From Actinomadura cremea (GTDB lineage: Bacteria; Actinomycetota; Actinomycetes; Streptosporangiales; Streptosporangiaceae), in the NCBI RefSeq assembly GCF_014648495.1, contig NZ_BMRF01000011.1, forward strand, positions 62,001 to 126,000: a stretch of DNA of 64,000 nt. Direction: 5' to 3'. The notes below the pieces were generated by a model. It searched no databases, was not told the DNA's origin, and saw nothing but the letters and a program-made list of their open reading frames with translations. Positions 51,699-60,203 of this stretch are shown here, one piece after another (position 1 is the first letter of the stretch; each line of letters starts with the position of its first letter). The position numbers were made by a program, and so were the translations under genes.

Positions 51699-53168
51699 TC
51701 ATCGGCCGCGCGGGACGTACCGGCCCGCGGGGTCGCCGACGACCTCGCCGCCCGTGTAGACGCGGTTGCCGCGGACGAACGTGTCGGTCACCTTCGCGGT
51801 CATCGCGAAGCCCTCGAACGGCGTGTACTCCTGCGTCGACTCGGAGTCGGCGGCGCGGACCGTCCACGACACGTCGGGGTCGACGAGGGCGATGTCGGCG
51901 TCGTAGCCCTCGGCGATCGTGCCCTTGTTCACCAGGCCGTAGCGGCGGGCCGGGTTCCACGAGGTGAGGCGGGCGACCTGCTGGAGGGGCAGGCCGCGCT
52001 TGGAGCCCTCGCCGACGAGGCCGGGCAGCAGGTACTCGGCGCCGCCGAAGCCCGACTTTGCGAGGAAGATGTCGTCGCGGTCGGCGCCGAACTTCATCTC
52101 GTCCTTGCAGCAGGCGTGGTCGCTGACCACCCAGTCGACCTCGCCCGCCAGGACGTGCCGCCACAGCGCCTCGACGTCGTCGCGCTCGCGCAGCGGCGGG
52201 TTGACCTTGCCGCCGAGGCCGTGCGCGGTGTCGACGTCGGCGAGCAGGTGCCCGATGGTGACCTCGCGGCGGAAGTCGACGTGCGGGAACGCGGCCTTCA
52301 TCGTGAGGGCGGCCGACAGCGCCTTCTGCGACGACAGGTGCAGCAGGTTGATGTTCGGCAGGCCCGTCTCGTGGGCGAGGTAGGACGCGATCGTGACCGC
52401 GAGGCCCTCCGAGTGCGGCGGGCGGGACGCGCTGTAGGCGCGCAGGCCGGACAGCGAGCCGTCCTGCTCCACGAGCTTGGTGTACGCCGTCATGATCTCG
52501 GCGGTCTCGCAGTGCAGCGAGAGGGAGATGTGGTCGGCGTAGTCCGACAGCTGCTCGCGGGCCTTCTGGATCCCGCGCATGACGAACTCGAAGTGCGCGA
52601 TGTCGTAGCGCTCGTCCGGGGGCGTCATGAGGAAGTCGCTCTGGCTGGTGGAGCGGCCGTGCAGCCCGTGGCTGCCGTAGAACATGAAGATCTTGAACGA
52701 GGTGACGCCGTGCTCCTCGACGAGGTAGGGGATCTCGTCGATGTGCTGCGCCATCATCGGCGCCAGGTGGAACGCGTAGTCGACGTAGGCGTTGCCCTGC
52801 GAGGCGGCGAGCACCTCGGGGAAGAACTCCCGGTAGGGGCCGCCCTTGTTGAGGTAGTACTGGCCGGTCCGCATGTAGGTCAGGGACGTGGTGACGCCGC
52901 CCTGCGCGCTCGCGCGGCTCTCGGTGCGGGTGTCGGCGGCCAGCTCGTTGTAGATGCCCCAGTGCTGGTGGGCGTCCACCACGCCGGGGAACGCCAGCAG
53001 GCCGCCGCCGTCGACCACGGTCGCGGCGTCGTCGTCCGGCAGGCCGGGGGCGAGCCGGACGATCTTGCCGTCGTTGACGGCGATGTCGAGGGCCTCGGGC
53101 TCGGTGCCGTCGGGGGCGTCGGGACGGACCACCCGCACGTTCTTGATCAGCAGCTCGGTCGTCGCCAT
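51699..53168 (-). CDS. Cyclic amidohydrolase (dihydropyrimidinase/allantoinase family)
   Basis: 489-aa amidohydrolase-superfamily enzyme. Binuclear metal ligands are in place: HxH in VDAHQHWG near residue 66, the carboxylated Lys in SFKIFMFY near 157, His in LSLHCE near 217, His in LLHLSS near 273 and Asp in VSDHACC near 347. It should hydrolyse a cyclic amide or imide (hydantoin, dihydropyrimidine, allantoin or similar). GGAG precedes the ATG, one nt after the flavoprotein stop. With the racemase it suggests ring opening of a hydantoin-like or imide nutrient imported by the ABC system. Confidence 0.88.
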   Translation of the reverse strand: MATTELLIKNVRVVRPDAPDGTEPEALDIAVNDGKIVRLAPGLPDDDAATVVDGGGLLAFPGVVDAHQHWGIYNELAADTRTESRASAQGGVTTSLTYMRTGQYYLNKGGPYREFFPEVLAASQGNAYVDYAFHLAPMMAQHIDEIPYLVEEHGVTSFKIFMFYGSHGLHGRSTSQSDFLMTPPDERYDIAHFEFVMRGIQKAREQLSDYADHISLSLHCETAEIMTAYTKLVEQDGSLSGLRAYSASRPPHSEGLAVTIASYLAHETGLPNINLLHLSSQKALSAALTMKAAFPHVDFRREVTIGHLLADVDTAHGLGGKVNPPLRERDDVEALWRHVLAGEVDWVVSDHACCKDEMKFGADRDDIFLAKSGFGGAEYLLPGLVGEGSKRGLPLQQVARLTSWNPARRYGLVNKGTIAEGYDADIALVDPDVSWTVRAADSESTQEYTPFEGFAMTAKVTDTFVRGNRVYTGGEVVGDPAGRYVPRGR

Positions 53169-53169
53169 C

Positions 53170-54561
53170 TCATACTCCTTCGCGGTGGGTGGTCGGGGCG
53201 GCGCGGCGCGCGGCGGCGCCGGCCGCGAGGTACGCGAGCCCGAAGGCGGGCAGCAGGCCGTTGCCGGGCAGGTAGCCGGCGGCGCCGTGGCCGGAGATCC
53301 CGGCCGCCGCGCCGCCCGCGGCGTACAGGCCCGGGATCGGGGTGTCGTCCGGACGGACGACCGCCGCGTCCTCGTTCACGATCAGGCCGCCCTGGGTGTG
53401 GAACAGGGCGGGGACGACGCGGACGGCGGCGTACGGGGGTTCGAGGGGACGTTCCCAGTTCGTGCGCCCGTGCGCGTCGGGGTGCTCGCCGCGCGCGACG
53501 GCGGCCGTACGCGCCAGTTCGTCGGCGAGGGCGTCGGCGGGCAGGCCGGTGGCCTCGGCGAGCCCGGCGGGGGCGTCGGCCCACACCAGCACGCCCGATT
53601 CGACGGTGTCGCGGAAGTCCTGGAACGCGCTGCACCGGTCGTGGATCGTCTTGTCGAGGACGATCCAGCCGGTGGCGTCCGGGCGGGCGGCGATCTCGGC
53701 GGCGTACTCGGAGTAGCCGCGGGTCTCGTTGCCGAACCGGCGGCCGCCGGTGTCGACGATGAACCCGCCGTGGATGACCGTCGCCCAGCCGACGAGGGTG
53801 CCCGCGCCGGGGGCGACGGCCCCGTGGCCCTGGTAGGCGTCCAGGTAGCCGGTGGCCGCGCCGAGCCCGCCGCCGATCCGCAGCGCGTCCCCGCGCGACT
53901 GCTCGCCGCCGTGGTAGAGCGCGCCCGCGATCTCCGGGAGGTGCCGCTCCACGAGGTCGCGGTCGGCGCCGTAGCCGTTGGTGGCGAGCAGCACCGCGCG
54001 GGTCGGGATCTCCTCGCGCGTGCCGTCCGGGTACTGGACGACCGCCGCGCGCACGGCCCCGTCCGGGCCGGTCGCGACGTCGGCGAGCCGGGCGGGGACG
54101 AGCATGTCGATGTTCGGGTGCGCGCGGACGCGGCGGGCCAGGTGGTCGATCACGCTCGAGCCGTGCCGCCCGGGGACCGAGTGGCAGCGCGGGACCGCGT
54201 GGCCCGGGTAGTTGAAGTCGGTGACCAGCGACAGCGGCAGCTCGACGGAGTCGGCGAGCCACTCGACGAGCGGCGCGCTGACCTGCGCGAGCGTGCGGGC
54301 GAGCCGCGCGTCGGCCGTCCCGCCCGTCTTGGCGTCGATGTCGGCGACGAACCGGTCCGGGGAGTCGTCGACGCCCGCGTCCCGCTGCCAGCGGGAACCG
54401 GCGCCGGGGAACATCGCGGTCGACATCGAGGTGTTGTTGCCGCGCCGGAAGTGCTCGTCGGCCTCGATGACGAGCACGTCGAGGCCGAGTTCGGCGGCGC
54501 GCAGGGCCCCGGCGAGCCCGCCGCCCGCGCCCGCGACGACGAGGTCGGGTCCGTCGCTCAT
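53170..54561 (-). CDS. FAD_binding_2 flavoprotein (fumarate reductase/ketosteroid dehydrogenase type)
   Basis: 463 aa. FAD motif LVVAGAGGGLAGALRAAELG at residues 8-27 with the ribose-binding VIEADEHFRRGNN; the C-terminal FAD block is TPIPGLYAAGGAAAGISG followed by GYLPGNGLLPAFGLAYLAA. The middle domain (THRPAE-type residues not clear) should bind a dicarboxylate or cyclic enone-like substrate. GAGGAGG precedes ATG 54561. It is part of the catabolic operon and probably oxidises or reduces an intermediate at a carbon-carbon double bond; the substrate is unknown. Confidence 0.85.
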   Translation of the reverse strand: MSDGPDLVVAGAGGGLAGALRAAELGLDVLVIEADEHFRRGNNTSMSTAMFPGAGSRWQRDAGVDDSPDRFVADIDAKTGGTADARLARTLAQVSAPLVEWLADSVELPLSLVTDFNYPGHAVPRCHSVPGRHGSSVIDHLARRVRAHPNIDMLVPARLADVATGPDGAVRAAVVQYPDGTREEIPTRAVLLATNGYGADRDLVERHLPEIAGALYHGGEQSRGDALRIGGGLGAATGYLDAYQGHGAVAPGAGTLVGWATVIHGGFIVDTGGRRFGNETRGYSEYAAEIAARPDATGWIVLDKTIHDRCSAFQDFRDTVESGVLVWADAPAGLAEATGLPADALADELARTAAVARGEHPDAHGRTNWERPLEPPYAAVRVVPALFHTQGGLIVNEDAAVVRPDDTPIPGLYAAGGAAAGISGHGAAGYLPGNGLLPAFGLAYLAAGAAARRAAPTTHREGV

Positions 54562-54572
54562 GCGTCCTCCTC

Positions 54573-54592
54573 GCGGGGGGACGACCCCCCGC
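54573..54592 (-). terminator. 8-bp hairpin between racemase and flavoprotein genes
   Basis: GCGGGGGG (54573-54580) and CCCCCCGC (54585-54592), 4-nt loop, in the 73-nt gap just upstream of the flavoprotein ribosome site. It may attenuate transcription inside the operon. A GAGCGAAGCGAGGG run follows within the same gap. Confidence 0.45.
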
Positions 54593-54634
54593 ACCCCCCG
54601 GCACAAGCCGCGCTCACGCCCTCGCTTCGCTCGG

Positions 54635-55306
54635 TCATGACGCGGTCCTCCCGGACATCGCCTCGTCCGCCTCGGCGCGGGCGACGAGGAGGCGCAGGGC
54701 GAGGGCCGTCGGGTCGACGACGGCGGCGGCCAGGGCGCCGTCCTCGACGTCCACGGCCGAGCAGCCGTTGATCACCGCCGTCGCGCCGGCCTTCGCCAGG
54801 ACGCCGACGGCGTCGCCGAGCGCGGCGTTCCAGGCGGCCGTGTCGGCGATCGCGTCGAACGGCAGCGCCAGGATCGCGATGCCGGCGAGGTTGCCGCCGA
54901 GGCCGTAGGCGCGCAGGCGGCGGTCCAGCTCCGCGCCGATCGCCTCGTTCCGCACCACCGCACCGAACCGGATGTTCAGCGCAGAAAGGTGCATACTACT
55001 CAGCTTGAGCAGCCCGTTCACCGGCACGCCCGCCGCCGGGGCGGCCGGCCCGTCGGGGACGGCGGGGTCGAGCACGCAGTCCGGGAACGCCAGGTCGAAG
55101 CCGTCCCCGGCCTCGGCGAGGACGCCCGCCACCGCCTTCTCGGACGCCCGCACGGACGCCTCGTCCTCCAGGGACGGGGGCGCGGCGGGGCCGACGTCGC
55201 GCAGCTCGACCGTCAGGCCGGGCGGGGCCAGCCGGTCGTAGCGGGCCTGCCGCCGCCGGATCTCGTCCGGCGGCAGGTGGATCGGCGTCACCGCGAGGGC
55301 GCGCAT
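54635..55306 (-). CDS. Asp/Glu/hydantoin racemase-family protein
   Basis: 223 aa. Two cysteines expected to act as acid/base are in AFPDCVLDPAVP near residue 77 and VINGCSAVDV near 182, the spacing seen in the Asp/Glu/hydantoin racemase superfamily; maleate isomerase and arylmalonate decarboxylase are related options. AGGAG precedes ATG 55306. Placed beside a cyclic amidohydrolase, hydantoin or amino-acid racemisation is the simplest reading, but double-bond isomerisation is also possible. Confidence 0.8.
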   Translation of the reverse strand: MRALAVTPIHLPPDEIRRRQARYDRLAPPGLTVELRDVGPAAPPSLEDEASVRASEKAVAGVLAEAGDGFDLAFPDCVLDPAVPDGPAAPAAGVPVNGLLKLSSMHLSALNIRFGAVVRNEAIGAELDRRLRAYGLGGNLAGIAILALPFDAIADTAAWNAALGDAVGVLAKAGATAVINGCSAVDVEDGALAAAVVDPTALALRLLVARAEADEAMSGRTAS

Positions 55307-55318
55307 CGGCTCATCTCC

Positions 55319-56692
55319 TTATTTCTCGGTGCCGGTCCGGGCGTCGGCGAGCCCGCGCAGGGGCGCGCCGACGCGCCGCAGCGCCGGCAGGTCGCGGGCG
55401 AACCCGGCGGCCCGGTCGATCAGCGCGGATCCGCCGGGCAGCCACCGGTGCAGCAGCCGCACGACGTCGCGCTCGTCCAGGGGGTGGTGGTCGACGTCCC
55501 CGATCGGGTTCGGCGCCTCGCGGGTGAGCGTCGCGCCGCCGTCCGGCTCGACGGTGACGCGGGCGGGACGCTCGTCGGGGAGGCGCGCGGTCAGGTCGTC
55601 GGCGGCGACCACGCGGACGCGCCGGGCGAGGTCCCGCAGCGCAGGGTCGTCCAGGCGGCCGGGGTCGGACGCGCGGGGGCCGACCTCGCCGTCGAGCAGG
55701 GCGGCGGCGACGGCGAAGGGGGTGGAGAACATCGCCGACAGCCGGGTGTCCCACTCGGCGGACGCCAGGCCCGCGCCGAGCGCGTGCGTCTCCACCAGGA
55801 CCGCCGTGATCCGGGACGGGTCGAGGTCGCCGCGCAGGTCGAGGGCGGCATCGGCGGCCGCGTGGGTGAACGAGCAGGACGCGTGCCGCTTGAAGTAGCC
55901 GCGCGTCACGTCCCAGCGCTCGCCGAGGCCGCCGGTCAGCTCGCCCGCGTCCAGCTCGCCGAGCAGGGCGCCGAGGGACAGCGCGGCCGTGCCGGTGTTG
56001 CGGGCGACCCCGGCCGCCGCCATCCGCGCCGCCGCCAGGCCCGAGACGTTCGACGCGCCCATCCACGCGTTGCGGACGGGGTTCCCGTCGGTCGCGGACG
56101 CGAAGTGCCCGGCGACCGGGAGGCCCGCGCCCGCGTCGATCGCGGCGGCCGTCGCGGCCGCGTCCAGGCCGAGCAGCCGCGCGCAGCCGGCGGCGGCGCC
56201 CGCGACGCCCCAGTTGCCGTGCGGGTGGGCGCCGTCGCGGAGCCGGGCGGCACGGCCGAACCGGGCCGCGACCTCGTAGGCGGCCAGCAGCGCGGCGGCG
56301 GTGTCGGCGCCGGTCGCGTCCCGTTCGGCGGCCAGCGCCAGGACGGCCGGGAAGCCGTGCGCGGCCGGATGCCCCTTGGCGTACTTGTTCCCCTCGTCCA
56401 GCTCGAGCGAGACCAGGGCGTTCGCGTTCAGCCACGCGGCGGCGTCCACCGCGACCGACCGTCCGCCGCCGATCAGCGGGGCGGGCCCGTCCGGGGCGCT
56501 CCAGGCGGCCCGCAGCGCCCGCTGCTCGTCGAGCGCGGCGCCCAGCGCCGTCACCCCGAGGGTGTCGAGCAGGACGAGCGCCAGCCGGTCCAGCACCGGT
56601 CCCGGCACGTCCGTGACGTCGAGCCCGGCGACCCACTCCCCCAGCCGCGCGGTCGCCTCCCGCGCGCGCGCCTTCGTCTCCACGTCCGTCAC
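55319..56692 (-). CDS. MmgE/PrpD-family protein
   Basis: 457 aa of the family that includes 2-methylcitrate dehydratase, cis-aconitate decarboxylase and iminodisuccinate epimerase. Recognisable blocks: LVSLELDEGNKYAKGHPAAHGFPAVLA near residue 100 (metal-free active-site Asp/His region), ARLRDGAHPHGNWGVAGAA near 157, FKRHASCSFTHAAADA near 275. The GTG start overlaps the LivF stop. It probably acts on a dicarboxylate made later in the same catabolic route; the reaction cannot be fixed. Confidence 0.85.
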   Translation of the reverse strand: MTDVETKARAREATARLGEWVAGLDVTDVPGPVLDRLALVLLDTLGVTALGAALDEQRALRAAWSAPDGPAPLIGGGRSVAVDAAAWLNANALVSLELDEGNKYAKGHPAAHGFPAVLALAAERDATGADTAAALLAAYEVAARFGRAARLRDGAHPHGNWGVAGAAAGCARLLGLDAAATAAAIDAGAGLPVAGHFASATDGNPVRNAWMGASNVSGLAAARMAAAGVARNTGTAALSLGALLGELDAGELTGGLGERWDVTRGYFKRHASCSFTHAAADAALDLRGDLDPSRITAVLVETHALGAGLASAEWDTRLSAMFSTPFAVAAALLDGEVGPRASDPGRLDDPALRDLARRVRVVAADDLTARLPDERPARVTVEPDGGATLTREAPNPIGDVDHHPLDERDVVRLLHRWLPGGSALIDRAAGFARDLPALRRVGAPLRGLADARTGTEK

Positions 56693-57390
56693 AGCCCCAG
56701 GTACGCCTTCCTCACCTCGGCGGAATCGGCCAGTTCGGCGCCGGTGCCGTGCAGGACGGTGGCGCCGCTCTCCATCACGTACGCGCGGTCGGCGATGCCG
56801 AGGGCCTGCTTGGCGTTCTGCTCGACCAGCAGGACGGCGACGCCGGTGTCGCGGATGCGCTTGACCGCGTCGAGCATCGTCCACGTCAGCTTGGGCGACA
56901 GGCCGGTGGACGGCTCGTCCAGCATGAGCAGGCGCGGGCGGGCCATCAGCGCGCGGGCGATCGCGAGCATCTGCTGCTGCCCGCCGCTGAAGGTCTGCGC
57001 GACCTGGTGGCGGCGCTCCGCCAGGATCGGGAACAGGTCGAACACCTCGCGCATGGACTCCTCGGCCTCCTCGGAGGTGCGGGTCCACGCGCCCATCCGG
57101 AGGTTCTCCTCGACGGTGAGGGTGCCGAACAGGGCGCGGTCCTCGGGGACGTGCACGAGGCCGGCCCGGACGAGCTCGTCCGGGCGGCGGCCGAGCGTGG
57201 AGGACCCGTCGAACGTGATCGTTCCGGAGCCGGGGCGGAGCTGGCCGCAGACGGCGCGCAGGGTGGTGGTCTTGCCCGCGCCGTTCGCGCCGACCAGCGC
57301 GACGATCTCGCCCTCGTCCAGGTGCAGGTCGACGTCGTGCAGGATCTGCATGCGGCCGTAGCCGCAGCAGACCCGCTCAAGCTTCAGCAT
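56689..57390 (-). CDS. livF: Branched-chain-type ABC transporter ATPase LivF
   Basis: 233-aa ATPase: Walker A GANGAGKTTT near residue 35, signature TFSGGQQQMLAIARAL near 134 and Walker B LLMLDEPSTGL. N-terminus LKLERVCCGYGRMQILHDVDLHL is typical of LivF. It overlaps livG by 14 nt and the PrpD-family gene by 4 nt, so importer and enzymes are co-translated. Substrate unknown; gene context suggests a cyclic amide or acid rather than leucine. Confidence 0.93.
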   Translation of the reverse strand: MLKLERVCCGYGRMQILHDVDLHLDEGEIVALVGANGAGKTTTLRAVCGQLRPGSGTITFDGSSTLGRRPDELVRAGLVHVPEDRALFGTLTVEENLRMGAWTRTSEEAEESMREVFDLFPILAERRHQVAQTFSGGQQQMLAIARALMARPRLLMLDEPSTGLSPKLTWTMLDAVKRIRDTGVAVLLVEQNAKQALGIADRAYVMESGATVLHGTGAELADSAEVRKAYLGL

Positions 57391-58111
57391 CGCCGGGCTC
57401 CTCTCCGAGGTAGGCCTCGATCACGCGGGGGTCGGAGGTGACCTCCTCGGCCGAGCCGGTGGCGAGCACCATGCCCTGGTCGAGGACGAGGACGCGGTCC
57501 GACAGCCGCATCACCGCCGCCATGATGTGCTCGATGAACAGCAGGGTCGTGCCGTCCTGCTCGCGCAGGTCCGCCAGGAGGTCCAGGACGGGTTCGCGCT
57601 CGGACGGCACGAGGCCCGCGAGCACCTCGTCCAGCAGGAGGACGCGGGGCTTCATCGCGAGGGCGCGGGCGAGTTCGAGGCGCTTGAGCCCGGCGGTGGG
57701 CAGCTCGGTCGCGGGGCGGTGCGCCCAGTCGCCGAGCCCGACCCGTTCGACGATCTCCATGGAGGCGTCGCGGAGGCGGCGGGCCGGGAGGCGCCGGTGC
57801 TGGGCGGCGAGGCCCACGTTCTCCTGCACGGTCATGCTCGCGAACGGCCGCATGAGCTGGAACGTCCGGACCATGCCCGCGCGGGCGAGGCGGTGCGGTT
57901 TCGCGCCGGTGACGTCCTTGCCGCCGAACGTGACGCTGCCGGTGTCGGGCGCGAGGGCGCCGCACATGACGTTGAACAGTGTGGTCTTGCCCGCGCCGTT
58001 CGGGCCGATGATCCCGAGGATCTCGCCCCGGTCGACGCGGAAGTCCACGTCCGACAGGGCGCGCAGGCCCCGGAAGCCCTTGCCGACGCCGGTCACTTCG
58101 AGGATGCTCAT
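57377..58111 (-). CDS. livG: Branched-chain-type ABC transporter ATPase LivG
   Basis: 244-aa ATPase: Walker A GPNGAGKTTL near residue 36 and Walker B RVLLLDEVLAGL near 160. The signature loop reads TELPTAGLKRLELARAL instead of the usual LSxGxxRxLEIARAL, a noticeable departure that could lower ATPase activity. The C-terminal RVIEAYLGEEPGD is typical of LivG. ATG 58111 overlaps the LivM stop; an ATG four codons upstream is less likely. Confidence 0.92.
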   Translation of the reverse strand: MSILEVTGVGKGFRGLRALSDVDFRVDRGEILGIIGPNGAGKTTLFNVMCGALAPDTGSVTFGGKDVTGAKPHRLARAGMVRTFQLMRPFASMTVQENVGLAAQHRRLPARRLRDASMEIVERVGLGDWAHRPATELPTAGLKRLELARALAMKPRVLLLDEVLAGLVPSEREPVLDLLADLREQDGTTLLFIEHIMAAVMRLSDRVLVLDQGMVLATGSAEEVTSDPRVIEAYLGEEPGDAEA

Positions 58112-59166
58112 CGTCTCCTCCACCTCGCCTGCAGTGTGCCGACGATCCCCTTGGGCAACAGCCGGACGATCACGATCAGCAAGATCGCGTACAGCGCGAC
58201 GTCGAGGCCGCTGCGGCCCTGCAGGAAGCCCAGGAACTCCGGCGGGGTGCGCAGGAGCGTCGCGGTGACGTCCGACAGCGAGCCGACGATGACCGCGCCG
58301 ACGATCGGGCCCCAGACCGTCCCGATGCCGCCGATCACGACGGTGGCGATCGCCTGGACCGACACCGAGGAGCCGAACGCCAGCTCGGGGTTCACGAACA
58401 GGTAGTACTGCGTGTAGAAGGCCCCGGCGACCGCGGTGATCGCGGCGGAGAGCCCGACGGTGATCAGCTTGTAGCGCATCACCGGGGTGCCGAGGGACGC
58501 CGCCGCGAGCTCGTCGTCGCGGATCGCGGTGACGTACCGTCCGGTCCGCGAGTGCAGGAACAGGATGCTGGTCACCGCGGCGACGCCGGCGAGGGCGAGC
58601 GCGACCCAGAAGTAGGCGGGCGAGTCCGCCGGGAACTGGATCTTCCAGAGCGACGAGCCCTCGATCAGCGGGACCGTGAACCCGACGGCCTTGTTGGTGA
58701 ACTCGGTCGTGGTGACGATCAGCCGCAGCATCTCGGCGAACGCGAACGTCGCGAGCGCGAAGTAGGCGCCCTGCAGCTTGTACCGGAACGCGAAGTACCC
58801 GATGACCACGGCGGCGAGGGCGGCGACGGCCATCCCCGCGAGCATCCCGATCCAGGGCGAGACGCCGTGGTTCACCAGCAGGTAGGCGCTGGTGTAGGCG
58901 CCGAGGCCGAAGAACGCGGCGTGGCCGAAGCTGAACATGCCGCCGAAGCCGCTCATCGTGTTCCAGCCGATCGCCATGATCGCGAAGATCAGGATGCGGA
59001 CGGCGACGGCGCCCTGCGCGGACGGCAGCAGCAGCGGCAGCGGGATCGCGACGAGCAGCAGCACGCCGAGGATGACCAGCTGCCGGTTCTGCGGCCGCAG
59101 CGGCGGCGCCTTGGCGGACCGGGCGGCGGAGGCGTCCCGCCCGCCGGTGATGGTGATGCCGGTCAT
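58108..59166 (-). CDS. livM: Branched-chain-type ABC transporter permease LivM
   Basis: 352-aa permease with about ten hydrophobic segments and the LivM blocks LIFAIMAIGWNTMSGFGGMFSFGHAAFFGLGAY (interrupted as two motifs, residues 52-85) and GRYVTAIRDDELAAASLG near 230, the ATPase-coupling loop. An N-terminal polar tail of about 25 residues precedes the first helix. The ATG overlaps the LivH stop. Confidence 0.92.
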   Translation of the reverse strand: MTGITITGGRDASAARSAKAPPLRPQNRQLVILGVLLLVAIPLPLLLPSAQGAVAVRILIFAIMAIGWNTMSGFGGMFSFGHAAFFGLGAYTSAYLLVNHGVSPWIGMLAGMAVAALAAVVIGYFAFRYKLQGAYFALATFAFAEMLRLIVTTTEFTNKAVGFTVPLIEGSSLWKIQFPADSPAYFWVALALAGVAAVTSILFLHSRTGRYVTAIRDDELAAASLGTPVMRYKLITVGLSAAITAVAGAFYTQYYLFVNPELAFGSSVSVQAIATVVIGGIGTVWGPIVGAVIVGSLSDVTATLLRTPPEFLGFLQGRSGLDVALYAILLIVIVRLLPKGIVGTLQARWRRR

Positions 59167-60203
59167 GCGCGCCTCCCGAACAGTCCCTGGGGCCGCAGGA
59201 ACAGCACGACCAGGAAGACGGCGAACACGCCGAGCAGCGAGCTCTGACCGTCCATGTAGATCGTGGTGAGCTGCTCGACGAGCCCGATGAGCAGGCCGCC
59301 GACGAGCGCGCCCGCGACGTTGCCCATGCCGCCGAGGACGACCACGACGAACGCGGTGATGTTGAACTGCTCGCCGAGCGTGGGCGTCACGGTCACCAGC
59401 GGCGCGGCCAGGACGGCGGCGGCGCCGGCGCAGGCCGTCCCGATCGCGAACGTGAGGGTGTGGACGCGCCGGACGTTCACCCCGACGAGCTCGGCGCCCT
59501 GCCCGTTCGCGGCGACCGCGCGGATCGCCGTCCCGAAGCGGGTCCGGCGCAGCAGCCAGAACAGCACCCCGCCGATGAGCAGCGCCCCGAGGAACGCGTA
59601 CAGCCGGCCACCGGCGACGACCGCGCCGAAGAGGGAGAACTGGAAGTCGCCGGGCAGCGAGACGTTCTTGGGCTCGGCGCCGAAGAACATCAGCAGGCCG
59701 TTCTCCAGCAGCAGCGACAGCCCGAGGGTGATCAAGAGCTGGTTCTCCAGCGACGCGCCGCCCGTCCCGGACAGCAGGCCGCGGTGGACCGCGGCGCCGA
59801 TGAGGAACAGCGCCGGCACCGCCACCAGCAGCGTGAGGTAGGGATGCATGCCCGTGCCCTGGACGACGCCGAACGCGATGAACATCGCGACGGCCAGCAG
59901 GGCGCCGTGCGCGAAGTTGACGATGTCGAGCACGCCGAAGATCAGCGTGAGGCCCATCGCGATGAGCCCGTACAGCCCGCCCATCAGCAGGCCGGTGACC
60001 ACCGACTGCCAGACGACCAGGCCGCTGCCCGACTTGAGCAGCGCGATCGCGATCGCGAGGGCCGCCAGGCCGCCGACGACGCCCGCGCGCCGCAGCAGGG
60101 CGCCGGTGCCGTCGGACCCGGCGAGCAGCCGCCGGAGCGGGGATGGATCGGGGGTTGCGGGATTCAGGGCGGGTGCCGCCCCGCCGTTCTTGATGTCGCT
60201 CAT
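59163..60203 (-). CDS. livH: Branched-chain-type ABC transporter permease LivH
   Basis: 346-aa permease. The conserved GLYGLIAMGLTLIFGVLDIVNFAHG appears as two adjacent motifs near residues 80-105, and the coupling loop is RTRFGTAIRAVAANGQGAELVGV near 220. The N-terminal 60 residues are an unusual extension, with a polar stretch and one extra hydrophobic helix. The ATG overlaps the stop of the binding-protein gene. Confidence 0.92.
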   Translation of the reverse strand: MSDIKNGGAAPALNPATPDPSPLRRLLAGSDGTGALLRRAGVVGGLAALAIAIALLKSGSGLVVWQSVVTGLLMGGLYGLIAMGLTLIFGVLDIVNFAHGALLAVAMFIAFGVVQGTGMHPYLTLLVAVPALFLIGAAVHRGLLSGTGGASLENQLLITLGLSLLLENGLLMFFGAEPKNVSLPGDFQFSLFGAVVAGGRLYAFLGALLIGGVLFWLLRRTRFGTAIRAVAANGQGAELVGVNVRRVHTLTFAIGTACAGAAAVLAAPLVTVTPTLGEQFNITAFVVVVLGGMGNVAGALVGGLLIGLVEQLTTIYMDGQSSLLGVFAVFLVVLFLRPQGLFGRRA

